Source of the DNA: Planctomycetota bacterium | GTDB lineage: Bacteria; Planctomycetota; UBA1135; GCA-002686595 | Assembly: GCA_016220085.1 (NCBI GenBank) | Contig: JACRIN010000078.1 | Coordinates: forward strand, 1 to 62,002 | Reading direction: 5' to 3' | Length of the DNA: 62,002 nucleotides | Shown: piece by piece, positions 44,008 through 53,610 of the stretch | How positions within the stretch are numbered: the stretch's first letter is position 1 | Layout of the letters: every line of letters starts with the position of its first letter | Notes under the pieces: model-generated | Database searches by the model: none | What the model saw: the letters and a program-made list of their open reading frames with translations, nothing else | What the model was told of the DNA's origin: nothing | Program-made: the position numbers and the translations under genes

Positions 44008-44307
44008 ATGGCACGAATGTCGAATCGCGATCGAATCGCACGCGCGGCGGAAGAAGCTCGTCTCACGGCCGAGGAAAAAGCAGCGAAGAAGACGGCCAGC
44101 GCGGACGCTCCGCGCAAGAGCCGCGCGAAGAAGGCGGCGACGCCGATTCGCATGAAGGTCGTCTGGGACGTGTGCAGCTCCACGGGCACTGCCGTCAAGA
44201 CGTTCCCGTACGCCGAGAAGCCGGCGGCGGAGGCCGACGCGGTCGCGCGCTCGCGTTCGAGCGGCCGCCCGCACGTCGTGCGCGCGAACAAAGTGCCGAT
44301 GGAGTGA
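44008..44307 (+). CDS. Small basic conserved-type protein, unknown
   Basis: This 99-residue protein has a Lys/Ala/Arg-rich N-terminal half (AEEARLTAEEKAAKKT, RKSRAKKAA). A compact C-terminal segment follows (IRMKVVWDVCSSTGTAVKTF, then FPYAEKPAAEADA). The basic half suggests nucleic-acid binding and the remainder a small beta fold. It has no membrane segment. A TAGAAT box immediately upstream supports the start. Confidence 0.65.
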   Translation: MARMSNRDRIARAAEEARLTAEEKAAKKTASADAPRKSRAKKAATPIRMKVVWDVCSSTGTAVKTFPYAEKPAAEADAVARSRSSGRPHVVRANKVPME

Positions 44308-44420
44308 TTGCGGACGCGCTCCGCGGGCGCCAATCGCGCCCCCGTGTCCGGCGAGCGCGCCCCCGTTTGGCGAAAGCGCCCCGCGTGCAATCGCGGCGCG
44401 CGGCGCATCGAACGCGGAGT

Positions 44421-47400
44421 TCAGTTCTTGCGGAACGCGGCGATTCGCGATTCGAGCTGGTTCGCGAGTTCGGGATCCAGGGTGCGTAGTACCTCGAGCT
44501 CGCGCTCGGCGCCCGCGACGTCGCGCAGGGCGAGACACAGATAGCCGAGATTGCAGCGCGTCTGCGCGTGCGACGGTTCGAGCTTGAGCGCGTCCTTGTA
44601 GGCGGTCAGCGCCTCGGCGTGGTCGCCTTTCTGGTGCAGCGCGACCGCCAGGTTCTGCGCGGCTCTCGCGTGGGCCGGATCGGCGGCGAGCGTGCGTCGG
44701 AAGTGCTCGATCGCTTCCGGCAGGCGACCCTGGCGGTGCTGTGCGACACCGAGCTCGTACTCGATGCTCGCGCCGGAGAGCTTGCGCACCTCGACGCGTG
44801 CGAGGCCGTACTCGCTCGCCGGCCGCGCGAGCCCGTGCGCCGAGAGGCGCGCCGCGACGTCGCCGTCGAGTGGCGGCGGCAGCGGCGCGAGCCAACGCCC
44901 GGCGAACGGCGTGCTCGCTTCGCGTCGCGCTTCCGGCGAGAGCGAGAGCAGAGCGACATCGCGCGCGAGCGTTTGCGCCTCGAACGCGCCTTCGTACGTC
45001 GCGACCAGCCGGCCGCTCGGGTCGATCAGGAACGCCGCGGGCAAGAACAGGCCGCGCGCGTCGTCGTGGAGCGTCGCGAGCACGAGCTCGAGCACGCTGG
45101 TCGCTTCCTCGCCGACGAAGCCGCGCGCGAAGGGCCACGCGAGCTCGCTCCACGTCGCCAGGGCGCGCCGACGCTCCTCGGCATCCGCGTCGACGGAGAG
45201 CGCGAGCACTTGTCCGAGCCCCGCGGCTTTCAGTTCTTCCGCGCCGGCGGCGAGGCGCTCCAGAGCAACGCGCGAGCGCGGGTCCGCGGCCGACCACAGG
45301 CAGAGCACGAGCGGCGCTCCGGTGCCTTGCGGTCCCTGCAGCGTGATGCCGAGCAACGACGCCGGCGTGGCGTCGACGGTTTCGAGCGCGAGCCGCGGCA
45401 AGGGCAAAGGCGTCGGCAAGACGGTGCGCGCGGTCTCGCGGAAACGCGCGGTGCGCGGCGGCGTCGGTCGGGTGTTCCAACGCGGCGTCGGCGCGGCGGC
45501 GGGACGCGCCGAGCCCGCGCCACGCACGAGCACGTGCGCCGCGCGCGGCGTCGGCGCTCCGAAGTCCTCGGTCTCGCCGTTCGGCCAGCGCACGGTCACG
45601 CGCTCGACGGCGCCGCCGCCGAGCCCGAACGTCAGGCGCGCGCTCGATTGCGCGAGGTAGCCGTGTCCACAGCGCAGCGTGCTGGCGAGCGTGCGCCCGT
45701 CGTCGGTCGACACGGTGACGCGCGCGCCGATCGTCGTGCGCTTGGGATCGTCGCTTCGAAGGTCGAACGCGATCCAACCGTGGCCGGTGCTCCGTCGGTT
45801 CTCGAGCACGCGCAGCATCGGCGCGGTGCGATTGGTCAGGATCAAGTCCTCGTCGCCGTCACCGTCCCAATCGATGCGCGCCGCGGCGCGCGAATCGTCG
45901 GTGTGGTCGAGCCCGACCGCGACCGAGACGTCGGAGAAACGCGCGCCGCGGTTCCAGTACGCGACGTTGCGCTCGCGGCCGTTCCACGCGTGCCCTTGGC
46001 GCATCAGCCGGTTGACCGCGCGCCAACCGGCCGCGTACGCCGCGCCCGGATCGCCGGCGACGTCGGGCGAACGCAGGACGACTTGGCGCCAAAAGTAGCT
46101 GTCGAGGTCGGGCTCGCGCTCGCCGCTGACGAAGCCGTTGGGAGCGAAGAGGTCGAGCGCGCCGTCGCCGTCGAAGTCGAGGAAGATCGCGCCCCAACCC
46201 CAACGGCCGCACGCGGTGCCGCTCGCGTCGGCGACGTCCGCGAACGCGCGACCGGCGCGATTCAAGAGCAGCGTGTTGCCCTGCGCATGGTCGCGGTACG
46301 CCTGCGCGATCATCGGCGAGGAGAGCGCGCGGAAGCTCGGCAGCGACGTCAGTCGTTGGCCCGCCGGCGTCCACATGTTGGTGGTGTACGCATCCATCCA
46401 ACCGTCGCCGTTCACGTCGCCCCAGTCGACGCCCATCCCCGCGGAGACGTCCTCGGCGGCGAATTCCGCCGCGACGTCGCGGAAGCGCCCGCCTTCGTTG
46501 CGGTAGAGGTTCTTGCGGCCGAAGTCGTTCGCGACGTAGAGGTCCTGATCGCCGTCGTTGTCGAAGTCCTCGAACGCGGCGGCGAACGTGAAGCGTCGGT
46601 TGTTGTCGTCGAGCCCGAACTCGATGGTCGCGTCGACGAAGTTCCAGGCTCCGTCGTTTCGCAGGAGGACGTTCGGCTCGCCGTTGTTCGCGTCGTGGTA
46701 GGGGACCGGCAGACCGTTCTTCTCGTACGGCGAGAGGTACGAGCACACGTAGAGGTCGAGATCTCCGTCCGCGTCGCAGTCGGCGGCGGCGAGCGACGTC
46801 GCGAGCGAGCGCTCGATCGAGAGCTTGCGCTCGAAGCGCGCCTTGCCGTCGTTCGCGAAGAACGCGAGCCCGACGCCGGTCGCGACGACGAGGTCGAGAT
46901 CGACGTCGCCGTCGAGGTCGACGAGCAATGCGCTCGACGAGTAGTCGAGCAGGTCGACGCCGGCGGTCGCGGAGATGTCCGCGAGGCGATGCTCCGCCGT
47001 GTGGCGCAACAATTGGTTCGGCAAGCCGCCCGGCCGACAGAGGTAGAGATCCTCGAGCCCGTCGCCGTCGACGTCGCCGATCGCGACGCCGTGGTGGCCG
47101 AGCGCGCCCGGCGACAGCGACGACGCGAGCACGCTCCGCCAATGGTCGAGCCCCGGCGCGAAGCGCGCGCGGTAGAGCTCCGGATCCTCGAACAGCGACT
47201 CGGTGACGTCGACGAACGTCGGCGCGTCGCCGGATCGAAGCGCGATCGCATCGAAGTCCTCGACGCGCAGTCGGGTGAGCGTGGCGCCGAGATCGTCGAG
47301 ATCAGCGGGCTCGCCGAGCTCCCACGTGGCGACCCAGAGCGCGTTGTGCTGCAGCCGCGCGTCCGCTCCGAGGCCGCTCGCGACCACCCGGATCCGCGCT

Positions 47401-47882
47401 TCGAGCGTCGGCGCACCGCCGGAGAAGCCGATCAGCTCGAACTCGATGCGCGCCTCGCCGCGGAACTCGCGCCGCCAGTTCGCGAGCGCGCGCGCGAAGC
47501 CCTCGTTCGCCATGCGATGGTCGGAACCGCCGAGCCCGCGCTTCGAGCTCCACGCGGCCTCGTCGGGCTTCGGCTCCGCTTCGCGGAACAGGCGCGTGAC
47601 GCGCAGCCCGGGCGCGAGCCACGCGGCCTTCGCGAGGCCTTCTTGGAGTCGCTCGGCGCTCCACAGCTCGGCGATCTCGTCGAGGTGCGCATCGATGTCG
47701 GCCGCCCAACGTTCGGCGGCCCACTCGTCGCGCGCGGCGTCGACCAGCGCGAGCCGCGCGCGCAAGTTCGCGTCGAGGCCGCGGTCGGGATCGCGCACCG
47801 GGCGCGCGTCTTGGCCCGCGGCGGCGAAGTTCGCGCACCACGCGAGCGCGCAAGCGTGGGCGATCGGACGAAAGCGGTTCAT
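44421..47882 (-). CDS. Giant secreted FG-GAP/VCBS protein with UnbV/ASPIC, thioredoxin-like and TPR domains
   Basis: This 1153-residue protein has a Sec signal (MNRFRPIAHACALAWCANFA). Many calcium-binding FG-GAP repeats of the type GDVDGDGLEDLYLCR, DLDGDVDLDLVV and DFDNDGDQDLYVAN (about 250-640) form a propeller. An ASPIC/UnbV region follows (VTVRWPNGETEDFG, about 764). Next comes a thioredoxin-like segment (about 840-1000) that lacks a CxxC pair (LCLWSAADPRS), and finally TPRs (about 1060-1150). It faces another FG-GAP giant across a 115-base gap and probably acts at the cell surface in adhesion or binding. Confidence 0.92.
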   Translation of the reverse strand: MNRFRPIAHACALAWCANFAAAGQDARPVRDPDRGLDANLRARLALVDAARDEWAAERWAADIDAHLDEIAELWSAERLQEGLAKAAWLAPGLRVTRLFREAEPKPDEAAWSSKRGLGGSDHRMANEGFARALANWRREFRGEARIEFELIGFSGGAPTLEARIRVVASGLGADARLQHNALWVATWELGEPADLDDLGATLTRLRVEDFDAIALRSGDAPTFVDVTESLFEDPELYRARFAPGLDHWRSVLASSLSPGALGHHGVAIGDVDGDGLEDLYLCRPGGLPNQLLRHTAEHRLADISATAGVDLLDYSSSALLVDLDGDVDLDLVVATGVGLAFFANDGKARFERKLSIERSLATSLAAADCDADGDLDLYVCSYLSPYEKNGLPVPYHDANNGEPNVLLRNDGAWNFVDATIEFGLDDNNRRFTFAAAFEDFDNDGDQDLYVANDFGRKNLYRNEGGRFRDVAAEFAAEDVSAGMGVDWGDVNGDGWMDAYTTNMWTPAGQRLTSLPSFRALSSPMIAQAYRDHAQGNTLLLNRAGRAFADVADASGTACGRWGWGAIFLDFDGDGALDLFAPNGFVSGEREPDLDSYFWRQVVLRSPDVAGDPGAAYAAGWRAVNRLMRQGHAWNGRERNVAYWNRGARFSDVSVAVGLDHTDDSRAAARIDWDGDGDEDLILTNRTAPMLRVLENRRSTGHGWIAFDLRSDDPKRTTIGARVTVSTDDGRTLASTLRCGHGYLAQSSARLTFGLGGGAVERVTVRWPNGETEDFGAPTPRAAHVLVRGAGSARPAAAPTPRWNTRPTPPRTARFRETARTVLPTPLPLPRLALETVDATPASLLGITLQGPQGTGAPLVLCLWSAADPRSRVALERLAAGAEELKAAGLGQVLALSVDADAEERRRALATWSELAWPFARGFVGEEATSVLELVLATLHDDARGLFLPAAFLIDPSGRLVATYEGAFEAQTLARDVALLSLSPEARREASTPFAGRWLAPLPPPLDGDVAARLSAHGLARPASEYGLARVEVRKLSGASIEYELGVAQHRQGRLPEAIEHFRRTLAADPAHARAAQNLAVALHQKGDHAEALTAYKDALKLEPSHAQTRCNLGYLCLALRDVAGAERELEVLRTLDPELANQLESRIAAFRKN

Positions 47883-47997
47883 CGGCGCGGCGCCGGGTCT
47901 TCGACGGCGAGCGAGCACGTTAGTGCATCGCTCCGGCCGTGGAAAGCGCGCGCCCGCTGCCGTAGGCTCCGGCGCGTCGAGAGCCCGACGTCGAACC

Positions 47998-50900
47998 GTG
48001 AAGCGCTTCCTTCTGTTGGCCTTGGCCGTGTTGCTCGTGTTCGCGGCGTGGTGGTGGCTCCGCGACGGCGCAGCGCCCGACGAGCGACCGTCGTCCGGCG
48101 CGCGGACATCGTCCGAAGTGCGGCCGACGCCCGACGAGCAGACGTCGCCCGACGTGCAGCGGGCGACCGGGGCGCAGACGTCGCCCGGCGCCCCGCCGTC
48201 GATCGACGCACTGCTCGCGCGCGAACGCGCCGCGGCGCGTTTCGAGAGCGGCGAACTCCGCGCTGCGCGCGCCGAGCTCGCGCCGTTGCTCGCGGTCGAG
48301 CGCCCGGAGCTCGACGACCTGGTGCGCGCCGCGATCGTCGACTACGCGGATCGTCCGGCATCCGACCCCGAGCCGCTGTTCGCGCGGATCCGCGCGCTCG
48401 CGCCGGATCGCCCCGAGCTCCGTTACATGGAGGCGCGCGTTGCGCTCGAGCGCGGCGACTTCGAGGCGGCGCGCGAGCACTTCGCCGCGGTGCTGCGCGC
48501 GCGACCCGACGACCGTGCGTCGCAGGTCGGTCTCGCGTCGACGCTGCTCGACCTCGGGCGCGCGGCCGAGGCTCGTCCACTGCTCGCGGACGTGCTCGCG
48601 CTCGGGCCCGAGGTCGCCGGACCGTGGTACGCGCAGGCGGTCTACTTGCTGCTGCGCCTCGCGCAACGCGAGGGTCCCGCGGAGGACGCGCAGCGGCTGC
48701 AGCAGCTCCACTCGCAGCTCGAGCAACTCGGCGTCGCCGCGCCGAGCGGCAAGCTGCTCGACCAAGGCGAGCTCGCGCGCGTGCGGCCGCCGCGGCCCGC
48801 CGGAGTCGTCGAAGCCGCCGCGCCGCGCGCGCCGGAGTTCGTGCTCGAGCCCACGGTGCTCCCCGAGCTCGCCGGCGCGCACGAGCTCTTCGTCCACGAC
48901 CTCGACCAGGACGGCGACGCCGATTTCCTCGCGGCGAGCGAGCGCGGCCTGTTCGTCGCGTTCAGCGGCGCCGAGGGGTTCGTCGTCGAGCGACTGCTCG
49001 AAGGGCCCGTCGAGCGCGTGCGCGCGTTCGATCTCGGCAACCGCGACAGCCTGGACCTCGTCGCGTGCCGCGGCGCCGACGTGCTGCTCCTGGAGCACGC
49101 GAGCGGCGCCGAGCTGCTGCTCGGTGCGACCGGCGCGGCGCGCTGGACTCTCTCGCCGCTCGCTCTGCCGCGCGTGCCGTCGCCGCCGACGGACTTGCTC
49201 TTCTCCGATCACGATCACGACGGCGACCTCGACGTCTTGCTGGTCGGCGCGTTCGGCGCGCGCCTGTGGCGCAACGACGGCGCCGCGCCGCGGCCCGACC
49301 CGCAGGGGGGCGTCGTGCGCGGCGCGTTCACCGACGTGTCGGCCGAAGCGTCGCTCCCGGTCGACGTCGCGCTTGCGTGGTGCGCCACCGAGGACCTGGA
49401 CGGTGATTTCGACGTCGAGCTTCTGTTCGGCGGGCCGAACGCGCTCTTCCTGATGGACAACCTGCGCGCCGGACGCTTCGCGGACGTCGCGCCCCGCGTG
49501 TTCGGGGCCGGAACCGCGTTCGCGCGCGAGCCGCTGCTCGTCGACTGCGACGCCGACGGCCGGCCCGACGTGCTCGCGCCGGGCGAGCCGAGCGCGCTTC
49601 GCCTGCAGCGCGCCGACGGAACGTTCGCGCCGGCGCTCGCGTGGCGCGCGGTGCCGGCGGGCGCGACGCCGCTCTCGCTCGACGTCGATCAGGACGGCGT
49701 CGGCGACCTCGTGTGCGCGGGCGCGAACGCGTTCGTCGACGGCGAGCTCGCGTTCGGCGCCGCGATCGCGACGCCGTTCGCGCTCGCCGGCGCCGCGGAG
49801 CCCGGCGCGCCGTTGGTCGCGGCCGATCTCGATCGCGACCTCGACTCCGATTTCGCGCGCGCGACCGCCCAAGGCGTCGAGATCCTGCGCTGCGTCGGTC
49901 CGGTCGGCCACGCGGCGCGCCTGCAGCCGCTCGGGCTCAAGGACAACCGTCGCGCGGTCGGCGCGGTGATCGAGGTGCGCACGCGCGGGCTCTATCGGCG
50001 CATCTATTGGCGCGGTGAGCCCGAGCTCGTCGGCTGCGGACCGCACGCGAAGCTCGACGTCGTCCGCACGACGTGGCCCAACGGCGCGGTGCAGACCTTG
50101 CTCGACGTCCCGCCGACCGACCGGCCGTTCCTCGACGCGCCGAGCGGCGGCCTGCTGCAATCGTCGTCGCTCGTCGGCTCGTGCCCCTTCCTCTATGCAT
50201 GGGACGGCGAGCGCTTCGGTTTCGTTTCCGACGTGCTCGGCGGCACGCCGCTCGGGCTGCCGATGGCGCCGGGGCTCTTCGTGCCGCCGGATCACGACGA
50301 GTTCGTGCTCGTCCGCGGCGATCAGTTGGTCGCGCGGGACGGCGTGCTCGAGCTGCAGTTCACCGAGGAGCTGCGCGAGGTCACGTACCTCGATCGCGCG
50401 CGCCTCGACGTCGTCGACCATCCCGTCGGCGTCGCGGTGTACCCGAACGAGCGCTTCACGTTCCCGCCGTTCCCCGTGGAGCACTTGCACACGGTCGAGC
50501 GGCCACTCGCGCCGCTCTGCGCGGTCGGCAGCGACGGCCGGAACTGGACGCGCGAGCTCGCGCGGATCGACGACGTGCACGCGGTGCCGTTCGCGCCGCT
50601 CGAGCCGCAGTTCCTCGGCCTCGCGACGCCGCACTGGCTCGAGCTCGAATTCGACCCCGCGCGCGTGCGCGACGCGGCGAAGCTGAGGCTCGTGTGCACC
50701 GGTTGGTTCTTCTGGTCCGACGCTAGCGTCAACATGGCGAGCGCGCGCACGCCCGGCGTCGCGTTCGTGTCGCCGATCGTGCAGTGGCTCGGCGCCGACG
50801 GCGCGTGGCACGACGCGGGACCGCCGGTCGGCTTCCCCGCGGGCAAGTCGAAGACGATGGTGATCGACCTGCCGGCCGGGTTCGATCGCGAGCGTCCGAA

Positions 50901-51522
50901 ACTGCGCCTCTTCTCGACGCTGCGGGTGTACTGGGACGCGCTCGAGCTCGCGGTCGACGCCGACGACGCGCCGAGGCGGATCACGTCGCTCGAGCCCGCG
51001 AGCGCGCGGCTCTGGCCGCGCGGCTTCAGTCGGCCGATCCCGACCGGCCGCGCGGATCTGCCCGAGCGTTTCGAGTGGGAGGCGCTCGCGCGCGAGCCGC
51101 GTTGGAGTCAGCACCCCGGTCGCTACACGCGCTACGGCGAGACCGTCGCGCTGCTCGGCGTCGCCGACGACCGCTTCGTGATCCTCGGCAGCGGCGACGC
51201 GCTGACGCTGCGCTTCGACGCGCGCGGTCTGCCGCCGCTCGCGGACGGGTGGACGCGCGACTATCTGCTCTATCTCGACGGTTGGGCGAAGGATCGCGAC
51301 CCGAACACCGTCGAGGCGCTCGACGTCGAGCCGCTGCCGTTCCACGGGATGAGCGGCTACCCGTATCGCGCGGACGAGCGCTTCCCCGACGGTCCCGAGC
51401 ACACCGCGTGGCGCGCGGAGTGGAACACGCGCGAGGCGCGCCGGCTGCTCGCACCGCTCGCGCCGCGCGAACTCGCGGAATGGGCGCGCGAGCTCGGCGC
51501 CGGCGCGCCGGTCGCGCGGTAG
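47998..51522 (+). CDS. Giant FG-GAP/UnbV-type protein with N-terminal TPRs
   Basis: This 1174-residue protein has an N-terminal membrane anchor or uncleaved signal (MKRFLLLALAVLLVFAAWWW). A Ser/Thr/Pro linker with repeated (S/T)SP(D/G) motifs spans about 24-65 and TPRs about 70-250. FG-GAP repeats (HDLDQDGDADFLAA, DHDHDGDLDVLLVG, about 290-640) and a UnbV-like WPNGAVQTLLD follow. A large C-terminal beta domain starts SCPFLYAWDGERFGFVSDVLG (about 727). Its domain order is the reverse of the divergent neighbour, with TPR first. Start is GTG 47998, 30 bases after a TAGGCT box. Confidence 0.9.
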   Translation: MKRFLLLALAVLLVFAAWWWLRDGAAPDERPSSGARTSSEVRPTPDEQTSPDVQRATGAQTSPGAPPSIDALLARERAAARFESGELRAARAELAPLLAVERPELDDLVRAAIVDYADRPASDPEPLFARIRALAPDRPELRYMEARVALERGDFEAAREHFAAVLRARPDDRASQVGLASTLLDLGRAAEARPLLADVLALGPEVAGPWYAQAVYLLLRLAQREGPAEDAQRLQQLHSQLEQLGVAAPSGKLLDQGELARVRPPRPAGVVEAAAPRAPEFVLEPTVLPELAGAHELFVHDLDQDGDADFLAASERGLFVAFSGAEGFVVERLLEGPVERVRAFDLGNRDSLDLVACRGADVLLLEHASGAELLLGATGAARWTLSPLALPRVPSPPTDLLFSDHDHDGDLDVLLVGAFGARLWRNDGAAPRPDPQGGVVRGAFTDVSAEASLPVDVALAWCATEDLDGDFDVELLFGGPNALFLMDNLRAGRFADVAPRVFGAGTAFAREPLLVDCDADGRPDVLAPGEPSALRLQRADGTFAPALAWRAVPAGATPLSLDVDQDGVGDLVCAGANAFVDGELAFGAAIATPFALAGAAEPGAPLVAADLDRDLDSDFARATAQGVEILRCVGPVGHAARLQPLGLKDNRRAVGAVIEVRTRGLYRRIYWRGEPELVGCGPHAKLDVVRTTWPNGAVQTLLDVPPTDRPFLDAPSGGLLQSSSLVGSCPFLYAWDGERFGFVSDVLGGTPLGLPMAPGLFVPPDHDEFVLVRGDQLVARDGVLELQFTEELREVTYLDRARLDVVDHPVGVAVYPNERFTFPPFPVEHLHTVERPLAPLCAVGSDGRNWTRELARIDDVHAVPFAPLEPQFLGLATPHWLELEFDPARVRDAAKLRLVCTGWFFWSDASVNMASARTPGVAFVSPIVQWLGADGAWHDAGPPVGFPAGKSKTMVIDLPAGFDRERPKLRLFSTLRVYWDALELAVDADDAPRRITSLEPASARLWPRGFSRPIPTGRADLPERFEWEALAREPRWSQHPGRYTRYGETVALLGVADDRFVILGSGDALTLRFDARGLPPLADGWTRDYLLYLDGWAKDRDPNTVEALDVEPLPFHGMSGYPYRADERFPDGPEHTAWRAEWNTREARRLLAPLAPRELAEWARELGAGAPVAR

Positions 51523-51929
51523 CCCGAGCGTCGAGCCGCACGTCCCGAGACCGTTCGCTCCGAGCGGCGCGGCAACGAGGTCCGGCGCAGCGCTCCAGGT
51601 CCGCGCCGCGAGCTCTCGCGCCGAACGTGGGCGCCGCGTTCGAGGACCCTGGACGCTTCGCGCGAGGACCTTTGGTCGGCGCAGTGCCGGTCGACCCGTG
51701 CGCTCGGAGGCGGGCGCGCACTCATTCGGTCGCCGGTAGGGCGGACGCGCGCCGCGGCGCAGCCCGCGGCCCGCGTGACGCGCCACGCGGGCCGCGTCGG
51801 CCGGACGCGGAGTCGAGCGCTCTCGCCGGCGCTCCCAGCCGCGAAGCGAACGGAATCGCGGCTCGCGAGCACCTCGGTGGGGAGCGGTGGGAGTCGTTGG
51901 CGGCTTGGGAGCACCGAAGTGGAGCGCGG
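51523..51929. other. Intergenic region, nothing recognised
   Basis: These 407 bases between the FG-GAP gene and the XRE promoter hold no gene that I can support. Open frames are Arg/Ala-rich shadows. No toxin-like small ORF precedes the XRE gene. Confidence 0.45.
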
Positions 51930-51958
51930 TTGCGCACGAATACCAACGTTGGTATATG
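51930..51958 (+). promoter_or_regulatory. Promoter with embedded 16-bp palindromic operator
   Basis: TTGCGC (51930-51935), a 17-base spacer and TATATG (51953-51958) form the best -35/-10 pair in the window. A perfect palindrome ATACCAACGTTGGTAT (51940-51955) fills most of the spacer and enters the -10 box. The XRE gene starts 63 bases after the -10, so autorepression by its product is the simplest reading. The AT-rich palindrome stands out in this GC-rich DNA. Confidence 0.7.
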
Positions 51959-52020
51959 CTCCGCCGAGCAGGAAACCCGCGGGCGGAGGCTCGTCGGCGC
52001 TCCCGGCGCGAACTCCGTCC

Positions 52021-52362
52021 ATGGCGAAGAAGCTCTCCGATCCTCCGGCGCTGGTCGCGCGCGACGCAGGCAGCACGCGCGCGAGCCGGGCTCGCCGCGT
52101 CGCGTCGGACTTCCACGTCCAGCTCGGGCAGGTGATCTACGACGCGCGCACCGGCGCCGACCTGACCCAGCAACAGCTCGCCGACCGCGCGGGCACCACG
52201 CAGCCCGTGATCGCGCGCTTGGAGGCGGCGCACTACGACGGGCATTCGCTCGCGATGCTGCGCCGGATCGCCCGGGCGCTGAATCAGCGTCTCGAAGTCA
52301 GGCTGGTCGGCGCGGTCGGGGGCGCGAGCCGTTCGCGAGCACGCCGCCGTGCGACCCGCTGA
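52021..52362 (+). CDS. XRE-family regulator, HigA-antitoxin-like
   Basis: This 113-residue protein has one helix-turn-helix: LTQQQLADRAGTTQPVIARLEA (about 57-78) followed by LAMLRRIARALNQRLEVRLVG. That is the HigA/HTH_3 antitoxin pattern in which a C-terminal strand follows the HTH. No HigB or RelE-like toxin is seen within 500 bases on either side, so it may be a solitary regulator. ATG 52021 lacks a clear ribosome site. The palindromic promoter upstream suggests autoregulation. Confidence 0.8.
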   Translation: MAKKLSDPPALVARDAGSTRASRARRVASDFHVQLGQVIYDARTGADLTQQQLADRAGTTQPVIARLEAAHYDGHSLAMLRRIARALNQRLEVRLVGAVGGASRSRARRRATR

Positions 52363-52558
52363 GCGTCTCGCGGCACGACTCGCCGCCGTTCCTACGCGGA
52401 CGATCGGTTCCGCGAGCGCGCTCGTCGAGCCGCGGCTCCGGTTCCCGTCCGCGGACTAATGCCCGGCCGCGGACGAAGGCCCGATGGCGCGGTGCAGGCG
52501 CGACCCGGCGTTCGACCCCGGAGATCGGTGCCCGCGGCTCGCGGCCGGCCGCAGCCGG

Positions 52559-52564
52559 TAGACT
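52559..52564 (+). promoter_or_regulatory. -10 box TAGACT, leaderless spacing
   Basis: TAGACT is followed by six bases (TTGCCG) and the GTG at 52571, so transcription should start at the start codon. Confidence 0.45.
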
Positions 52565-52570
52565 TTGCCG

Positions 52571-53524
52571 GTGCCCCTTCCGTTCACGTCCGTCCGCCTG
52601 CTCGCGCCGATGGAGGGCATCACCGAGCCCTGTTTCCGCGACCTGGTGCTCGCGCGCAATCCGCCCGCCGCGCTCGGCGGCACGTTCACCGAGTTCGTGC
52701 GGGTCGTCGAGCACGCGTTGCCCGCGCACGCGCTCCGCCGCCACCTCGGCGAGTCGCGCTCGCCGCAGCCGGTCGGGATGCAGTTGATGGGCGCGGACCT
52801 CGATGCGCTCGCGGAGACCGCGCGTCGCGCGGCCGAAGTCGGTGCGCGGCTGGTCGACCTCAACTTCGGGTGTCCCGCGAAGGGTGCGTTGCGCGGTTGC
52901 GCGGGCTCCGCGCTCCTGCGCGAGCCGCGCAAGGTCGAGGCATTGGTGCGAGCCTGCGTCTCGGCGCTCGGCGAGCTCCCGGTGACCGCCAAGATCCGCG
53001 CGGGCTACGACGACGATCGGTTGCTGGTCGACCTCGCCCGCGCGGTCGAAGCGGGCGGCGCGGCGCTCTTGACGGTGCACTGCCGCACGCGCGCCGAGGC
53101 GTACAGCGAGCACGCCGACTGGTCGCGGATCGCGCGCGCGGTCGCCGCGGTGTCGATCCCGGTGTGCGGCAACGGCGGGGTCGGCGCGCACACGGACTTC
53201 GAGCGCATGCAAAGCGAGACCGGCTGCGCGTTCGCGATGGTCGGCCGCGGCGCGCTCGCCGATCCGTGGATCTTTTCCGGCCGCCGCGTCGAAGCCGCGG
53301 AGGCCGCGCGCTTCTTGCTCGAGTACGCGGACGCGTTGCAAGCGCGCGGTGGGGCCGGAATCGGCGGCGCGGCGGCGCGCGTGAAGCAGCTGTTGCACTT
53401 TTGGACCGCGGGCGACTTCATCGGCGACGATCGCGGCGCGTGGCTGCGCGAGCGCGAGCCCGAGCGACTACTCGGACGCCTCGCCGAGTTCGTCGGCGGC
53501 GCGGCGAGCCACGCTCCGAAGTGA
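52571..53524 (+). CDS. tRNA-dihydrouridine synthase (DusC-like)
   Basis: This 317-residue FMN-dependent enzyme reduces uridine in tRNA. It has the opening LLAPMEGITEPCFRDLV, the catalytic Cys in NFGCPAKGALRGCAGSALL, the flavin-binding HCRTRAEAYSEHADW, and GNGGVGAHTDF with VGRGALADPWIF. The insertion-free N-terminus resembles DusC more than DusA. GTG 52571 is preferred because it sits six bases after a TAGACT box; TTG 52565 in the same frame is possible. Confidence 0.92.
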   Translation: MPLPFTSVRLLAPMEGITEPCFRDLVLARNPPAALGGTFTEFVRVVEHALPAHALRRHLGESRSPQPVGMQLMGADLDALAETARRAAEVGARLVDLNFGCPAKGALRGCAGSALLREPRKVEALVRACVSALGELPVTAKIRAGYDDDRLLVDLARAVEAGGAALLTVHCRTRAEAYSEHADWSRIARAVAAVSIPVCGNGGVGAHTDFERMQSETGCAFAMVGRGALADPWIFSGRRVEAAEAARFLLEYADALQARGGAGIGGAAARVKQLLHFWTAGDFIGDDRGAWLREREPERLLGRLAEFVGGAASHAPK

Positions 53525-53610
53525 AACGCGCCGGCGTCGGCGGCGAGTCCGAGCGCCGGGACTGCGCACACGCTCGCGTGCATCGTCAACCGCGCGCGCG
53601 GTTCGCCTGG

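Noticed and set aside
44568..49406. 1612-codon plus-strand frame across both FG-GAP genes
   Set aside because: It is a GC-bias shadow; FG-GAP motifs occur only in the opposite-strand frame (left) and a different plus frame (right).
51887..52135. Small plus-strand ORF that could be a toxin upstream of the XRE gene
   Set aside because: It is Arg/Ser-rich, overlaps the promoter and XRE gene and has no RelE/HigB features.
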